The position numbers were made by a program, and so were the translations under genes. DNA of 64,000 nucleotides from NCBI GenBank assembly GCA_963576565.1, contig OY755039.1, positions 133,568,095 to 133,632,094 of the forward strand, given 5' to 3'. Shown here one piece after another: positions 22,187 through 33,337 of the stretch. This DNA is from Aspidapion aeneum. Its lineage: Eukaryota > Arthropoda > Insecta > Coleoptera > Brentidae. Each line of letters begins with the position of its first letter. Within the stretch, counting starts at the first letter, position 1. Under the pieces are notes generated by a model. It was not told the origin of the DNA. It did no database searches and saw only the letters and a list, made by a program, of their open reading frames with translations.

Positions 22187-22543
22187 GCCTACTCGATTAA
22201 GTACTAATCGGTAATTGCTAGCCGTTCGGGTTTCTCGGGCCGCAAGTCAGCTTGCGGCCCACGTACGATGGAAGGTGGTGAGGGAGGAGATGCAGACCGC
22301 TGCACATTAGATTGAGCCCATGTGAATGTAGGGACATACGCTTGTCTAGTAAAATATGAAAATTTAAATTTTTGTGACATTTTTTGATGCATATACTCCA
22401 GGGTGCAGAAAAACCACAAAATATATTTTTCATCATCCTAGAACTAGGTAAAAAAATTAAGTATTATTTTAAATTAATTAAAAAATATCAAAACTGGTTA
22501 AAAAAATATTTTGAATATTTCTTTAAAATATAAATACGAAATA
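22187..22543. other. No recognisable feature
   Basis: Short spacer between the hAT element and the BEL/Pao element; noncoding. Confidence 0.4.
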
Positions 22544-22956
22544 TGTTGGTGCAAGCAAGAAATTTCATAATTTTCATTTTCTTTTCCTTTTCTGCGCGTT
22601 TAAAATAATTTAAATTTTCGCGCTCTAAAATATGCATATGGGGTTTCACGGCACCGGACACGTGGAAGAGAAGCAGCGCCGCGATGAGTGCGCAAAGAAC
22701 CACCGTCACAACAAGACACTAGCAAAATCACGTTCCCGAAAAAAGTGAATTTGAGGTGAAAAAACTGGACGTTTAAACGTCGACTGGAGCTGCAAGAGAG
22801 TCCGAGGTAGGTGCCTTTTCATATAAAATTCCATATGTATCGTAACTTTCCATTTTCAATCGTCAATACCGACAGTTATTTTTAAATGTGCTTGTGAAGC
22901 CAATACCGGCGACCTATAGGAGGAAATTCCGTTATTTTTCAGCCCTTGCACGCACA
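22544..22956 (+). repeat. 5' LTR of the BEL/Pao element
   Basis: It starts TGTTGGTGCAAGC and ends CACGCACA. Its start and end were fixed by comparison with the 3' copy; sequence diverges immediately outside. TGGCCCTTCGACCC begins 5-6 bases downstream and may be the primer-binding site (low confidence). Confidence 0.95.
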
Positions 22957-23709
22957 TTTAATGGCCCTTCGACCCAAATTAATAGTTTTCCAAACTACCT
23001 AGACTCCTGTGGTTCAGCAATTTCCTACAAAAATTCCAAATTTCTATTTTCTATTTCAAATTTCAAAATTTATTTCAATTTCAATTCGAAACAGACCATA
23101 TTGTTTTACCACCTGTTGGGGATATGTTCCTTCAAAGTTGATCGAAGTGTTTATTACCGTTCAAAAATAGCTAGAGCCAATGCACATATTTCGTATAGTT
23201 TACTAGTTCATCAAAGAAAGTTGATCGCTTTGTTCATTACATTTTCAGTAAAAGTGGCGTCAATACGCCGAAAGTGAAAATTTTAAGGCGGTTCTTCCAC
23301 CTACTTTTCTAATTATCGATTTTACAGGTGTCGCGGCGTTAACGCGCAGGTGCAAGTGTTTCGTCGTCACCAAGGTCTCACGTTGCGCGCGTTGTTTCTT
23401 CAAATACCGAGGTTTGTTAAAAACTTTCAGACGGGACCGCTAGTCGTATGCACAGAGTGTGCGACTTGGAATCGAAAGGTGCGGGGTTCAATCCTTGGTG
23501 AGACCTAAAAGTTTTTTTTAAGGGATATGTTCAAATAATAACATACAGACAAACTTACAAACATTTCATTTCAAAATTTTCGAAAAAAGTTAATAAAATT
23601 AAAATAATAAAATTGTTTAATTTTTGCTAAAATTCGGGTTATATTTTAAGCTATATTTTAAGCATTTTTTTGGGTAATTTTAAAACCAAATTAACTTTCA
23701 AAAACAAAA
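22957..23709 (+). other. BEL/Pao leader, with a tRNA-like segment at about 23431-23509
   Basis: The untranslated leader precedes gag. Within it, TAGTCGTATG (A-box-like), GACTTGGAATC (anticodon-loop-like) and GGTTCAATCC (a good B box, 23485-23494) follow in tRNA order, then a T-run at 23512-23519 that could end a Pol III transcript. T-arm pairing is poor, so this is not called a tRNA gene. It could be a SINE head or a captured tRNA fragment. Confidence 0.4.
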
Positions 23710-26700
23710 ATGTCTACGCAAAAACAGAAAAAACTTTGCGACAAAAGGCTTTTGAGCTTCAACCAAATGGCGGAAGCTCACGAGGTAGCTTTGAAAGCGA
23801 AGTCGGATACAGCGTTTCACTTTTTGTTTAAATCCAGATATGAAGACGTCGAAGAATGTCATGCTCAATTCTATAATTTTCATAACCAAATTATTGGCTC
23901 TCTCGAAGAGTTTAAACTTTCATTTGACGAGCAGGATAAAACTAGAAAAGACTTTGACAACCTTTATTATGAATGTAAGGGTATTTACTACGACCTTTTT
24001 AGGGCCAACCCTGTCAATTACGTAGGCAACCCTAGCCAACAAAATATTGTTCAGAGGTCAAATACAAGATCATTTCCACAACCACGGTTGCCAATTTTCA
24101 ATGGTAATTATAAAGACTGGCAACACTGGTTTGACTTATTTAAAGTCATGGTACATCAAAATTCTGATTTAAGTGATATAGAGAAATTTCAACAATTGCG
24201 GAGTTCTGTTCTGAATGAAGCCCTTTCTCTAGTAAAAACCATTCCCCTCGCAGATAGCAATTATCACATTGCGTATGAAACCTTAGTAAAGAGGTATCAA
24301 AATAAACGAATTATTGCTACTACCGCTTTGAATGCTAATAACTTTCTTTCAACTAAATCCCGTTCTGGGAAAGAATTACGTTCCATGTTGGATACATTTT
24401 CTGAGAATCTAGCCATCTTAAATGAGCTTGGTTTTCCTACAAAAGAATGGGACTTTCTTACTTTTAACATGATGCTCTCAAAACTTGAAGTCAAGATGAG
24501 GACTGATTTCGAACTTTACTATAGTAGAGAGAAAAACAATTCAGAAATTCCGTCCTACACTGATCTTTACACGTTTATAGAAAATCATTGCGTTGCGCTC
24601 GAATCTGTAGTGCAAATGCCCAGTTTTAGTAGGCAAAATCAAACCCCTAGACAACCTCAAACTACGCGTAATTCTCAACAGAACAGTTTTCAGAGAAACA
24701 GTTTTAATAATTTTAATTCACCTTCTGCTTTCAATACAACTATTTCAAATCAAAGTTCAAATTCAAGAAATCAACAAAATACTTTACAAAATAGCAATCA
24801 ACGCAGCAACCCTCAAATACAAAATAATCAGAACAGAACTTTTAATCCAAAAATAAAATGCTACCTATGTTCTTCGAATCACGCATTATCGAAATGTATC
24901 GAATTTCAAAACAAAAGTCCACAGGAAAGGATGGGTTATGTTCGGCAGGTGAATTGCCCCTCCTCCTACAACTGCTTTACGTGTGGAGCTAGGCACCACA
25001 GTCTTCTTCACGTTCCACAACCAGTAGCGCCCTCTGTGAGTGTTGATTCTTATCCTCCAGAGAACGTTAATATTCCACTTTCCAATTCCAATAGCACCCC
25101 TATGTCAGGAAGCCATTCCACAAACTGTCATGCGACAATGATTTCCAAAAATTCCACTTTTCTACTTTCTACCGTTGTAGCTGACATGTTAGACTCAAGG
25201 GGACATTACCAACCAGTTCGTATCTTACTCGATTCTGCCTCAGAGGCAAACTTTATTTCAGAAAAATGTTTAAATCGTTTAGGTCTTTCGAAAAGCTTCT
25301 TTTCTACTTCTATTCAAGGCTTAAATCAAATGACATCTTCCAATACCAAAGGTAAGACGAAATGTCTTATCAAACCTCAAGGTCAAGCGGGACCTACCTT
25401 TGATTTTGAGGCTTTAGTACTTCCAAAACTTTGTACAGAGATTCCTTCTTGCGCTGTCGACTCGAGCAAGTGGAATCACATTCGCAATATCAAACTTTCT
25501 GATCAAAACTTCCATATACCAAGTTCCATTGATGTCCTAGTAGGTTGTGAACTTTTTCCGCATCTCTTACAAGAAGGAGTTATCCACGGAGAGCGTGGAC
25601 AACCTAGTGCTTTTAATAGCATCTTTGGCTATGTGCTGATTGGTAAAGTTGAAACTTCAAAGCAACAAAATCCACAATCACTCATAAGCTGTTACACTTC
25701 CATCGAACCATCTCTGGATATCTGCCTAGAGCGCTTCTGGGAGATAGAGCAGGTTCCACATAAGGTTCATCACAGTCCTGAGGATATTATGTGCGAAAAA
25801 TTATTTTCACAATCAGTTTCACGCAACGAATCAGGTAGATTCGTCGTTCCATTACCTTTCATAAACTTAGAACCCCAGTTGGGTGACACCTATCCAATCG
25901 CTTTAAAACGTTTCAAGCTTCAGGAAGCTAGACTTCTCAAAGACTCAGCTAATTATCAAGCTTACAAAGATTTTATGCAAGATTATTTAGACACTGGTCA
26001 CATGATATCTATTCCTACGCCTATATCTAAAGATGTCTTGGATAATTCCTACTTTATCCCTCATCACAGTGTCTGGAACACTGGGAAGATAAGAGTGGTC
26101 TTTGATGGGTCTCAACGTAGTCCCAGAGGTGTCTCACTCAACGAGACGTTGTGCGCAGGTCCTAAACTGCAAAATGATGTCCGTGAAATTTTACTTAATT
26201 TTCGAATTCATGCTGTAGCCTTTGTTACTGACATAGTAAAAATGTTCCGACAGATTTTAATTATTCCTGAGCACACGCGTTATCAAAATATTCTATGGAG
26301 ATTTTCTGAGGATGATCCTGTCCAAACCTACTCCTGAAGAACAGTTGTTTATGGACTTAAGTCATCACCTTACTTAGCTATTCGTACTATACAAGAACTA
26401 GCTAAACTTGAGTCTGAAAGGTATCCTAATGCTTCCAAGGTGCTTCTTAAAGACATTTACGTCGACGACGTGCTCACTGGGCAGGATTCTGTGGCCTCTG
26501 CCAAAGAACTTCAGTCGGAGTTAATCTCCCTGTTGCGCCTAGGAGGGTTTGAACTTAAAAAATGGGCGAGCAACAGTCCGGAACTTCTCTCCTCATTCTC
26601 AGAATCAGAAACACAAATGTCCATTCGTTTCGACAAATCCGAACCTAATTTTGTAAAAATATTAGGTCTCCAATGGAATCCTATCTCAGATTCGTTTACC

Positions 26701-28989
26701 TACTTGGTCGTACCAGAAGATAAACCATGCACCAAGCGAGGTATCTTATCTCAAATCATGAAAATTTTTGATCCCTTAGGTTTCTGTTCTCCCGTTTCTT
26801 TACTTGCTAAGCATCTCATGCAAGATCTGTGGAAGGAGAAGCTGGACTGGGATTCTCAGCCTCCTCCGCATATCGTAAATGTTTGGAATCAATTTCGAAC
26901 CCAACTTCCAAATCTTTCAAATATTCATTTACCTAGACGCCTTTCCATTGATCAACCACGTAGCATTGAACTTCACGGCTTTTCAGACGCCTCTATGATA
27001 GGTTACGCGGCTACGGTCTATTTCAGAATGGAGTCAGTATCCGGAGAAATCCATACCTTTCTTGTAATGGCCAAATCTAAGGTCGCACCAGTGAAAACAG
27101 TCAGTCTTCCGCGACTGGAGCTTCTTGGTGCCACTTTACTTTGCGACCTAATTTCCTTTATTCGAAATACTTATTCAGATATTCTTAAATTCAACCAAAT
27201 CTGTGCATGGTGTGATTCCCAAGTGGTTCTATGCTGGTTGGCGGCTTCACCTCACAGGTTTAAAACGTTTGTGGCAAACCGTATCTGTCACATTCAAGAA
27301 ACCATTTCTCCTACGGCCTGGAAATATATTCCATCAGCGCTAAATCCAGCCGACTGTGCTTCGCGCGGTCTTATGCCTAATCAACTTGTCAAACATGACT
27401 TGTATTGGGAAGGTCCTTGTTTTCTTAGGCTACCAAAAGAGAGCTGGCCTGATGATTTTCGCTGTCCAGACCCTCCGGAAAGCGAGGTTATTCTGGAAGA
27501 ACGAAAATCAGTATTTCAAACATGCACAGTTGAACCACACATGCTTGATACTTTTCTTTCTCGTTACTCTTCCCTAGAGAAAATTCAACGCATAATTTCC
27601 TATATTTTTCGCCTTACCGAAAAGAAATCTAAATATCCTAACGAAAATATTACCGAAGTAGAACTTCAACATTCTCTTATTGTTCTCGTTCGGCATGTTC
27701 AACGTTCCATCTTTGCTGATCTCATTTCACGTTTGAATGACGCAAAGCTACTTCCTAAACAATTTCGTAAACTTTCACTTTTTCTAGATACACAAGGCTG
27801 CTTAAGAGTGGGGGGTCGATTACCACATTCTTCCGAACTCTCTTATTCAGCAAAACACCCTTTACTTTTACCACGTTCTCACCGTCTTACTCAACTTGTC
27901 ATTGAGTACACTCACAAAAGGTACTGTCATCCTGGTCAAAAAACGTTGCATTACCTCTTGAGACAACAATTTTGGATCCTTTCCCCTCGCTATGCAATCG
28001 AGAGCGTAACTTCTCATTGCATTTTATGCTATCGATTAAATCCTAAACCTTCCGTACAAATCATGGGCAACTTGCCTGCTCAACGCATCTCTCAAGTAAA
28101 GGCATTTTCACATGTTGCCATAGATTATTGTGGTCCCTTTCCAATTACAATGGGAAAGTACCGAGGTGCAAAGGTATCCAAAGGTTATATTCTTGTCTTA
28201 GTCTGCTCCGCAACAAAGGCAGTTCACCTAGAACTTACCTCCGATATTTCCACCCCTACCTTTCTTGCGGCTTTTAAGAGATTTGTGGCAAGAAGAGGAA
28301 GAATCTCTGACATTTACTCAGATTGTGGTAGCGCGTTCTTGGGAGCTGATCGTTTACTCAAACAGTACTCCCAGGAAGCATGTCACAGTCTAAAAATTAC
28401 CTGGCATTTTTCAAGTCCTGGTAGTCCGCACCTAAACGGACTAGCTGAGGCAGGAGTTAAATCCACCAAGGCAAATTTAAAACGTGTAATAGGTGAGCAA
28501 CGGTTAACCTATGAAGAGTTTTTTACTTTTTTGTGTCAGGTCGAATCCATACTAAACAGCCGGCCTCTGTATGCCCAAAGTATGGATCCGAATGACTTTC
28601 TTCCACTGACCCCTGGTCATTTTCTTACCCTGGAACCGTTGAATTCCGTACCAGAACCCGAATTTTCTGATTCCAAGTTGAACACCCTGTCCCGCTGGCA
28701 GCTGGTGCAAAGGCTCCAGTCCGATTTTTGGAAACGCTGGAACTTGGAGTACCTAAACACCTTGCAACAGCGTTCTAAATGGACAGAGGCTTCTAACAAT
28801 ATTAAACTAAATACTTTAGTCGTGGTAAAGAATGAACAAAAACCGCCATTGCAATGGGCTGTTGGGCGAATTGTCGACGTACACCCTGGTTCAGACGGTC
28901 ATATTCGTGTTGTGACCGTTAAAACAGCTACAGGAACATATCGTCGACCAGTAGTTAAACTATGTCCTTTGCCTATGCCCGACGCATAA
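23710..28989 (+). pseudogene. gag-pol: BEL/Pao gag-pol polyprotein with one in-frame TGA
   Basis: One frame of 1759 codons is interrupted only by TGA at 26335-26337 (codon 876). Domains in order: gag with LPIFNGNYKDWQHWFDLF (DUF1759-like); zinc knuckle CYLCSSNHALSKC from residue 384 and a second Cys/His cluster CFTCGARHHS; aspartic protease with LLDSASEANFIS (Asp 508); reverse transcriptase with FDGSQRSPRG and catalytic YVDD at 917-920; RNase H starting GFSDAS (Asp 1093); integrase zinc region (RYCHPGQKTLHYLL..HCILC) and core acids Asp 1472, Asp 1538, Glu 1580; then a C-terminal DUF5641-like block. The stop falls inside reverse transcriptase, before YVDD, so without readthrough no active polymerase is made. 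Start: first ATG, with AAAACAAAAATG context. Confidence 0.95.
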
Positions 28990-29189
28990 GGCAAAATTTT
29001 CTTTTCTTTCTTAATTTTTTCTAAGTATTTTTTCTTTTCTTTTAATTTTAATTTACATGCATTATTTAATGCATATTTGGGTTAATGTTAAATTGTATCG
29101 TTTAATTGCTAATAGGCGAATATTATTATTTTTTTTTCCTTTCCTTTTCTTAACTAAGTAAAAACACACGTGTTTTGGCGGCCGGAAAA

Positions 29190-29602
29190 TGTTGGTGCAA
29201 GCAAGAAATTTCTTAATTTTCATTTTCTTTTCCTTTTCTGCGCGTTTAAAATAATTTAAATTTTCGCGCTCTAAAATATGCATATGGGGTTTCACGGCAC
29301 CGGACACGTGGAAGAGAAGCAGCGCCGCGATGAGTGCGCAAAGAACCACCGTCACAACAAGACACTAGCAAAATCACGTTCCCGAAAAAAGTGAATTTGA
29401 GGTGAAAAAACTGGACGTTTAAACGTCGACTGGAGCTGCAAGAGAGTCCGAGGTAGGTGCCTTTTCATATAAAATTCCATATGTATCGTAACTTTCCATT
29501 TTCAATCGTCAATACCGACAGTTATTTTTAAATGTGCTTGTGAAGCCAATACCGGCGACCTATCGAAGGAAATTCCGTTATTTTTCAGCCCTTGCACGCA
29601 CA
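29190..29602 (+). repeat. 3' LTR of the BEL/Pao element
   Basis: It is the same length as the 5' LTR, with differences at TTTC(A/T)TAATT and at CCTAT(AGG/CGA)AGG. GGCGGCCGGAAAA just upstream is a plausible polypurine tract. Confidence 0.95.
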
Positions 29603-31970
29603 AAATATATAATTTTTATTATATTTTAGTCTGGTGGGGGTGAGGCTCGGGGTGAGGTATATAAATTATTTTAATCTCTATCTAGCCCTCTTCGATCCAT
29701 CTTTGGACATAGGCCTCCCCATTATCCTCCATTCTTCCCTGTCTGTCGCCGTGTTCATCCATCTAGCTCCTGCATGTCTCTTCAAATCGTCCGCCCATTT
29801 CATTTGGTGTCTTCCCCTACTTCTTTTATTTTCGCAAGGTCTCCAGTTTACAATACACTTGTTCCATCGAACGTCTTTCTGTCTGATATTATGACCGGCA
29901 AATTTCCATTTTAATTTTGCTACTTCTCCTCTGACATCCATTACTTTCGTTTTATTTTTTATCCATTCATTAATTTTTCTATCTGTTAGCTTCATATGTA
30001 ACATTTGTCTTTCCAATGATCTTTGAGCTTTTGTTACCTTATACATGTTGGATTTTGTAAGTATCCAGGTCTGGGGATCCATAGGTAAGTACACAGGGGC
30101 GGCTCGTCCATAGCAAAAATAAGAAAAAAAATAAATACAAACTATTATTAAATAATTACTGTTGTTTTTTATTTATTTTTTAATGATCCCGATCCCGCTA
30201 GTGGCATCTATCGGCCATTAACGGAAGTAATTAATATCTTTTCGAGTTGACGCTTGCTACCGCATACGGTGGCCTTCGATCGCCTCGCCTCGCTTGAATC
30301 TAAAGATATGAGAGGGCGGGCTTGAATCTGGAGGTGCGCGTGGATTTGACGTTCCTCTTTAATCCAATTTTTGCCACGCAATTGGATCGGAAATGCTCGG
30401 GATATCGGCCGAGAAAAGGGCGGGCTGGTGCGCTAAATCAATACACACTTGCATCGTTTTTTTATAGTTCTCAGCTGATTACTGTTTATATTATCGTTAG
30501 TATGCGTGTATTGGGCGTAATTAAAATTTATTTACGCAGTTTTTAAGTGAATTTTATGCTGTTTTCGGCTTCTTGTTTGTAATTTTTGGGTTAATTATTA
30601 TCTACAAGTGTCGAATATGTCTGAGGCAGTCATAAGTTCGGGTTGGGGTAATCCTGGAAGTAATTCAAGACTTAATTCTGTACAAAACATTATAGCAAGC
30701 TTTTCCTCCTTTAATTTAAATCAAAAAATTGAAATTAAAAGATTAGGAAGGCCGACTCCAGAACTAGAATTATCGCAAACTTGCTCCAAAAGAAAAGAAG
30801 GTAGGAATTTTAAAAGATATTTACCAAAAAAACAACTGGATTTGTGGATGTGATGTTACAAACTCGTTATTATTATTATTATTTAAGGACTAGGAAACTA
30901 AACAAAAAGCAGGACTGACAAAAAGGTGCGTAATATCAATTTAACATTAATTTTCAGCCGATGACCGGATAACATTGAATCAACGTATACGAACATTACA
31001 ATATGAAATGGTATTTGAATCAAAAGCTAAGTTAAAACGGTTTTGTACATTGAATTAATGTTATCCATCGTTGGCTAAAAACTAATATGTATGTATACTG
31101 TAGGTAACTTTTTTTGTGTAGGCATATTTTTATTTATTGGAGACCTGCTTTTTTTTACTTTGACAATCCATAAGTTCTTTTATTTGGCTACAAATAAATA
31201 TGCAAATTTTTTTAACTTTATTTATTTTAAATTTATTTCGACTCACTTATTATAGCGCACACCCATTCTTATACTTCATTAGCCGCCACTGTAAGTACAG
31301 GAAGGACACATTGGTTATACACTTTCGTTTTGAGGTACCTACTGAGGATATTTTTTATTTTTTAATATGTAGCTTAATTTACCGAATGCTGCCCAGGCCA
31401 ATCTTACTCGTCTCTTGATTTCAGTCGTTTCTTTTTTAGTTCAATAATTTGGTCCAGGTATATATATTCCTCTACTTGTTCTATTTTCTCTTGGTTTCTT
31501 CTGATCGTGATATCCTCATCTGTGTTTGTTATGACTTTAGTTTTAGTGCAGTTGATACTCAAGCCTTTATTTTTAGCTGCTGTATCCAGTTTCTCCAGAA
31601 TTTTTAACAGTTCTTCTTTCGTATCTGTTATTAAGGCAATATCATCAGCATAGTGGTTCGAGTATTTATTGTCAATCTAAGTTTTTAAAAATATCTTCTA
31701 GGGTCTGGTTATGTCACCCTGTCTCAAACCTCTTCTTATGCGAATTGGCTTGGTTCATTCATGGATTTTGATTGATGTTGTTGCTTCCCTATATATACTG
31801 ATTATTAAATCTGTGTATCTCTGATCTATTCGGCTAATAATTAAAGATGCTTTGACTCCCTATTACTCAATACTATCGAAAGCTTTTTCAAACTCTATAA
31901 ACGCAATATATAGTGAAATGTTGTTTTTGTTGGCTCGTTCTATTAGGATTTATTGTTGACCATTGGTTTT
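29603..31970 (-). pseudogene. RTE-like LINE, two pieces either side of a hAT element
   Basis: On the minus strand, 31970-31292 encodes the reverse-transcriptase core (ISLYIAFIEFEKAFDSIE, then YADDIALITDTKEEL, SINCTKTKVITNTDED), with stops. After the hAT insert, 30093-29678 encodes the C-terminal region (LERQMLHMKLTDRKINEWI, VAKLKWKFAGH, RSRGRHQMKWADDLKRHAG), which is the usual RTE C-terminal pattern. The endonuclease domain is absent, so the copy is 5'-truncated. The 3' end lies close to the BEL/Pao 3' LTR. Confidence 0.85.
30094..31291 (+). mobile_element. hAT element, 1.2 kb, nonautonomous, inside the RTE LINE
   Basis: It runs from CAGGGGCGGCT to AGCCGCCACTG (11-bp inverted ends, one mismatch). 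TAAGTACA stands on both sides (30086-30093 and 31292-31299), an exact 8-bp duplication. An ATG at 30608 or 30617 opens a short frame of about 80 codons (RLGRPTPELELSQTCSKRKEGRNFKRYLPKK) that resembles the head of a zinc-finger hAT transposase and then stops at 30851-30853. The catalytic region has been lost. Confidence 0.88.
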
Positions 31971-32800
31971 ATCTTATTAATTTTTTTTTTCGGGAGAAAT
32001 ACCTAATTATTTAAAATTTTATTGAAATAATCTAAAAAAGAATCTGTGAGTTATTTCAGTGTTTATTGATTATACTCCCAAAAAAAGATTTTTAATTTTA
32101 AAAGGTATGATTGGTTAAAGGTTTTGTTGCCAGGCTACTTTGTAAAATTTTGGAGAAATCGCGCCCCTTTTTTCGTTTGGCTGTTGTCGAGAAAGGTACC
32201 GTAGAATCATGTTGTGGCGTGACCCCAATAATTTTTGGACCATGTCGGAAGTTTCTATATTTTGATCTTCTTTTCATAGAAATGTTATTGATTGTTTTTT
32301 TTTTGGTAAAATCTAAAGAAATATGCTGTAGGCAACTCTACATGTTTATTTCTTTCATATTTAAATGTGTTGTAGCATAATCTGTATTTTTTATATATAT
32401 TAAGACCGGGAATTGTTATAGGATCTCCACTTTATCTAGGAATGCTATTCATTCTTTTTTTAACAATTTTCTTTGAAAAATGATTTTTCCATACCGAAGC
32501 TGGTATTAGGATATGATTCTTTAATGGTATAACCTAAATAATATTTTGGTTATATTTTATTTGCTTATAGGGTCACCACATCTATGTAATGTGTGCCTAT
32601 AAATATATTTATTTTATGGATATTTAGAAACCAGATTATGATAGAATAGTCGTTAGTTTGCTTCTTGTCCGATTTTATTATAAACAGCTGAGTTTCAAAG
32701 GTCATTAAGTCAGTTTGACTTGGGCGTAGAGCTTCTTTTGGGATTCTTTGTACCATAAGCGGTCATTAAATTGGACTAGACATCTAACACAGCTACATAC
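31971..32800. other. No recognisable feature
   Basis: AT-rich noncoding sequence up to the heptamer array. Confidence 0.4.
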
Positions 32801-32995
32801 ATATTATTATATATTATATATTATATATTATATATTATATATTATATATTATATATTATATATTATATATTATATATTATATATTATATATTATATATTA
32901 TATATTATATATTATATATTATATATTATATATTATATATTATATATTATATATTATATATTATATATTATATATTATATATTATATATTATATA
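32801..32995. repeat. (TTATATA)n heptamer array, left block
   Basis: About 27 near-perfect copies of the 7-bp unit TTATATA. The array abuts the poly(A) tail of the antisense LINE. Confidence 0.98.
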
Positions 32996-33337
32996 TTTTT
33001 TTTTTTTTTTTTTTTTGTGAAGGGCGTAGTCAGTGCAAGCACTGAACAAGTGTTCCCTTCGAAATGCATGCGCTCCCGGGACCGTTTTCCTAAACATTAC
33101 ATCAGGTAGCACAGCCGTCTTATGTGTGGTCACTACATCTCCCTTCCGCCGTAGCGATTAGGAGTTCGTGCATCATCTATTTCTCTTCATTCCTCTTTCC
33201 TTCTTATGTACCCAGTTATTGGTTTCTCTGTGCAACCTCTCTTTGTCTACTAATCTCATCTTTCTCTTTTTTGCTCATGAGTGCTTTCAACCATTTGTGG
33301 ATGATGTGCCAATTTTCTTCGTTTTTAATCATGTTGG

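Larger units (their letters stand above)
22544..29602 (+). mobile_element. BEL/Pao LTR retrotransposon, near-intact, 7.06 kb
   Basis: Two 413-bp LTRs (22544-22956 and 29190-29602) bound a leader of about 750 bp and one long gag-pol frame. The flanks are AAATA at 22539-22543 and at 29603-29607, the 5-bp duplication typical of BEL/Pao. By eye the LTRs differ at about three positions, so insertion was recent. The only coding damage seen is one in-frame TGA. No env-like third frame follows pol. Confidence 0.95.

Noticed and set aside
22488..22709. 73-codon minus-strand frame, repeated at 29062-29355
   Set aside because: Both lie in the LTRs of the BEL/Pao element and include no known domain; LTR coincidence.
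22888..23277. 129-codon frame upstream of gag
   Set aside because: It starts in the LTR and covers the leader; no domain, and similar frames are expected by chance in such DNA.
23431..23509. Functional tRNA gene
   Set aside because: The B box is good but T-arm and acceptor pairing are poor, and the segment lies within a retrotransposon leader.
26335..26337. Stop-codon reassignment (TGA as an amino acid)
   Set aside because: Many other frames in the window end normally, and the two internal TGAs are more simply explained by single C-to-T changes.
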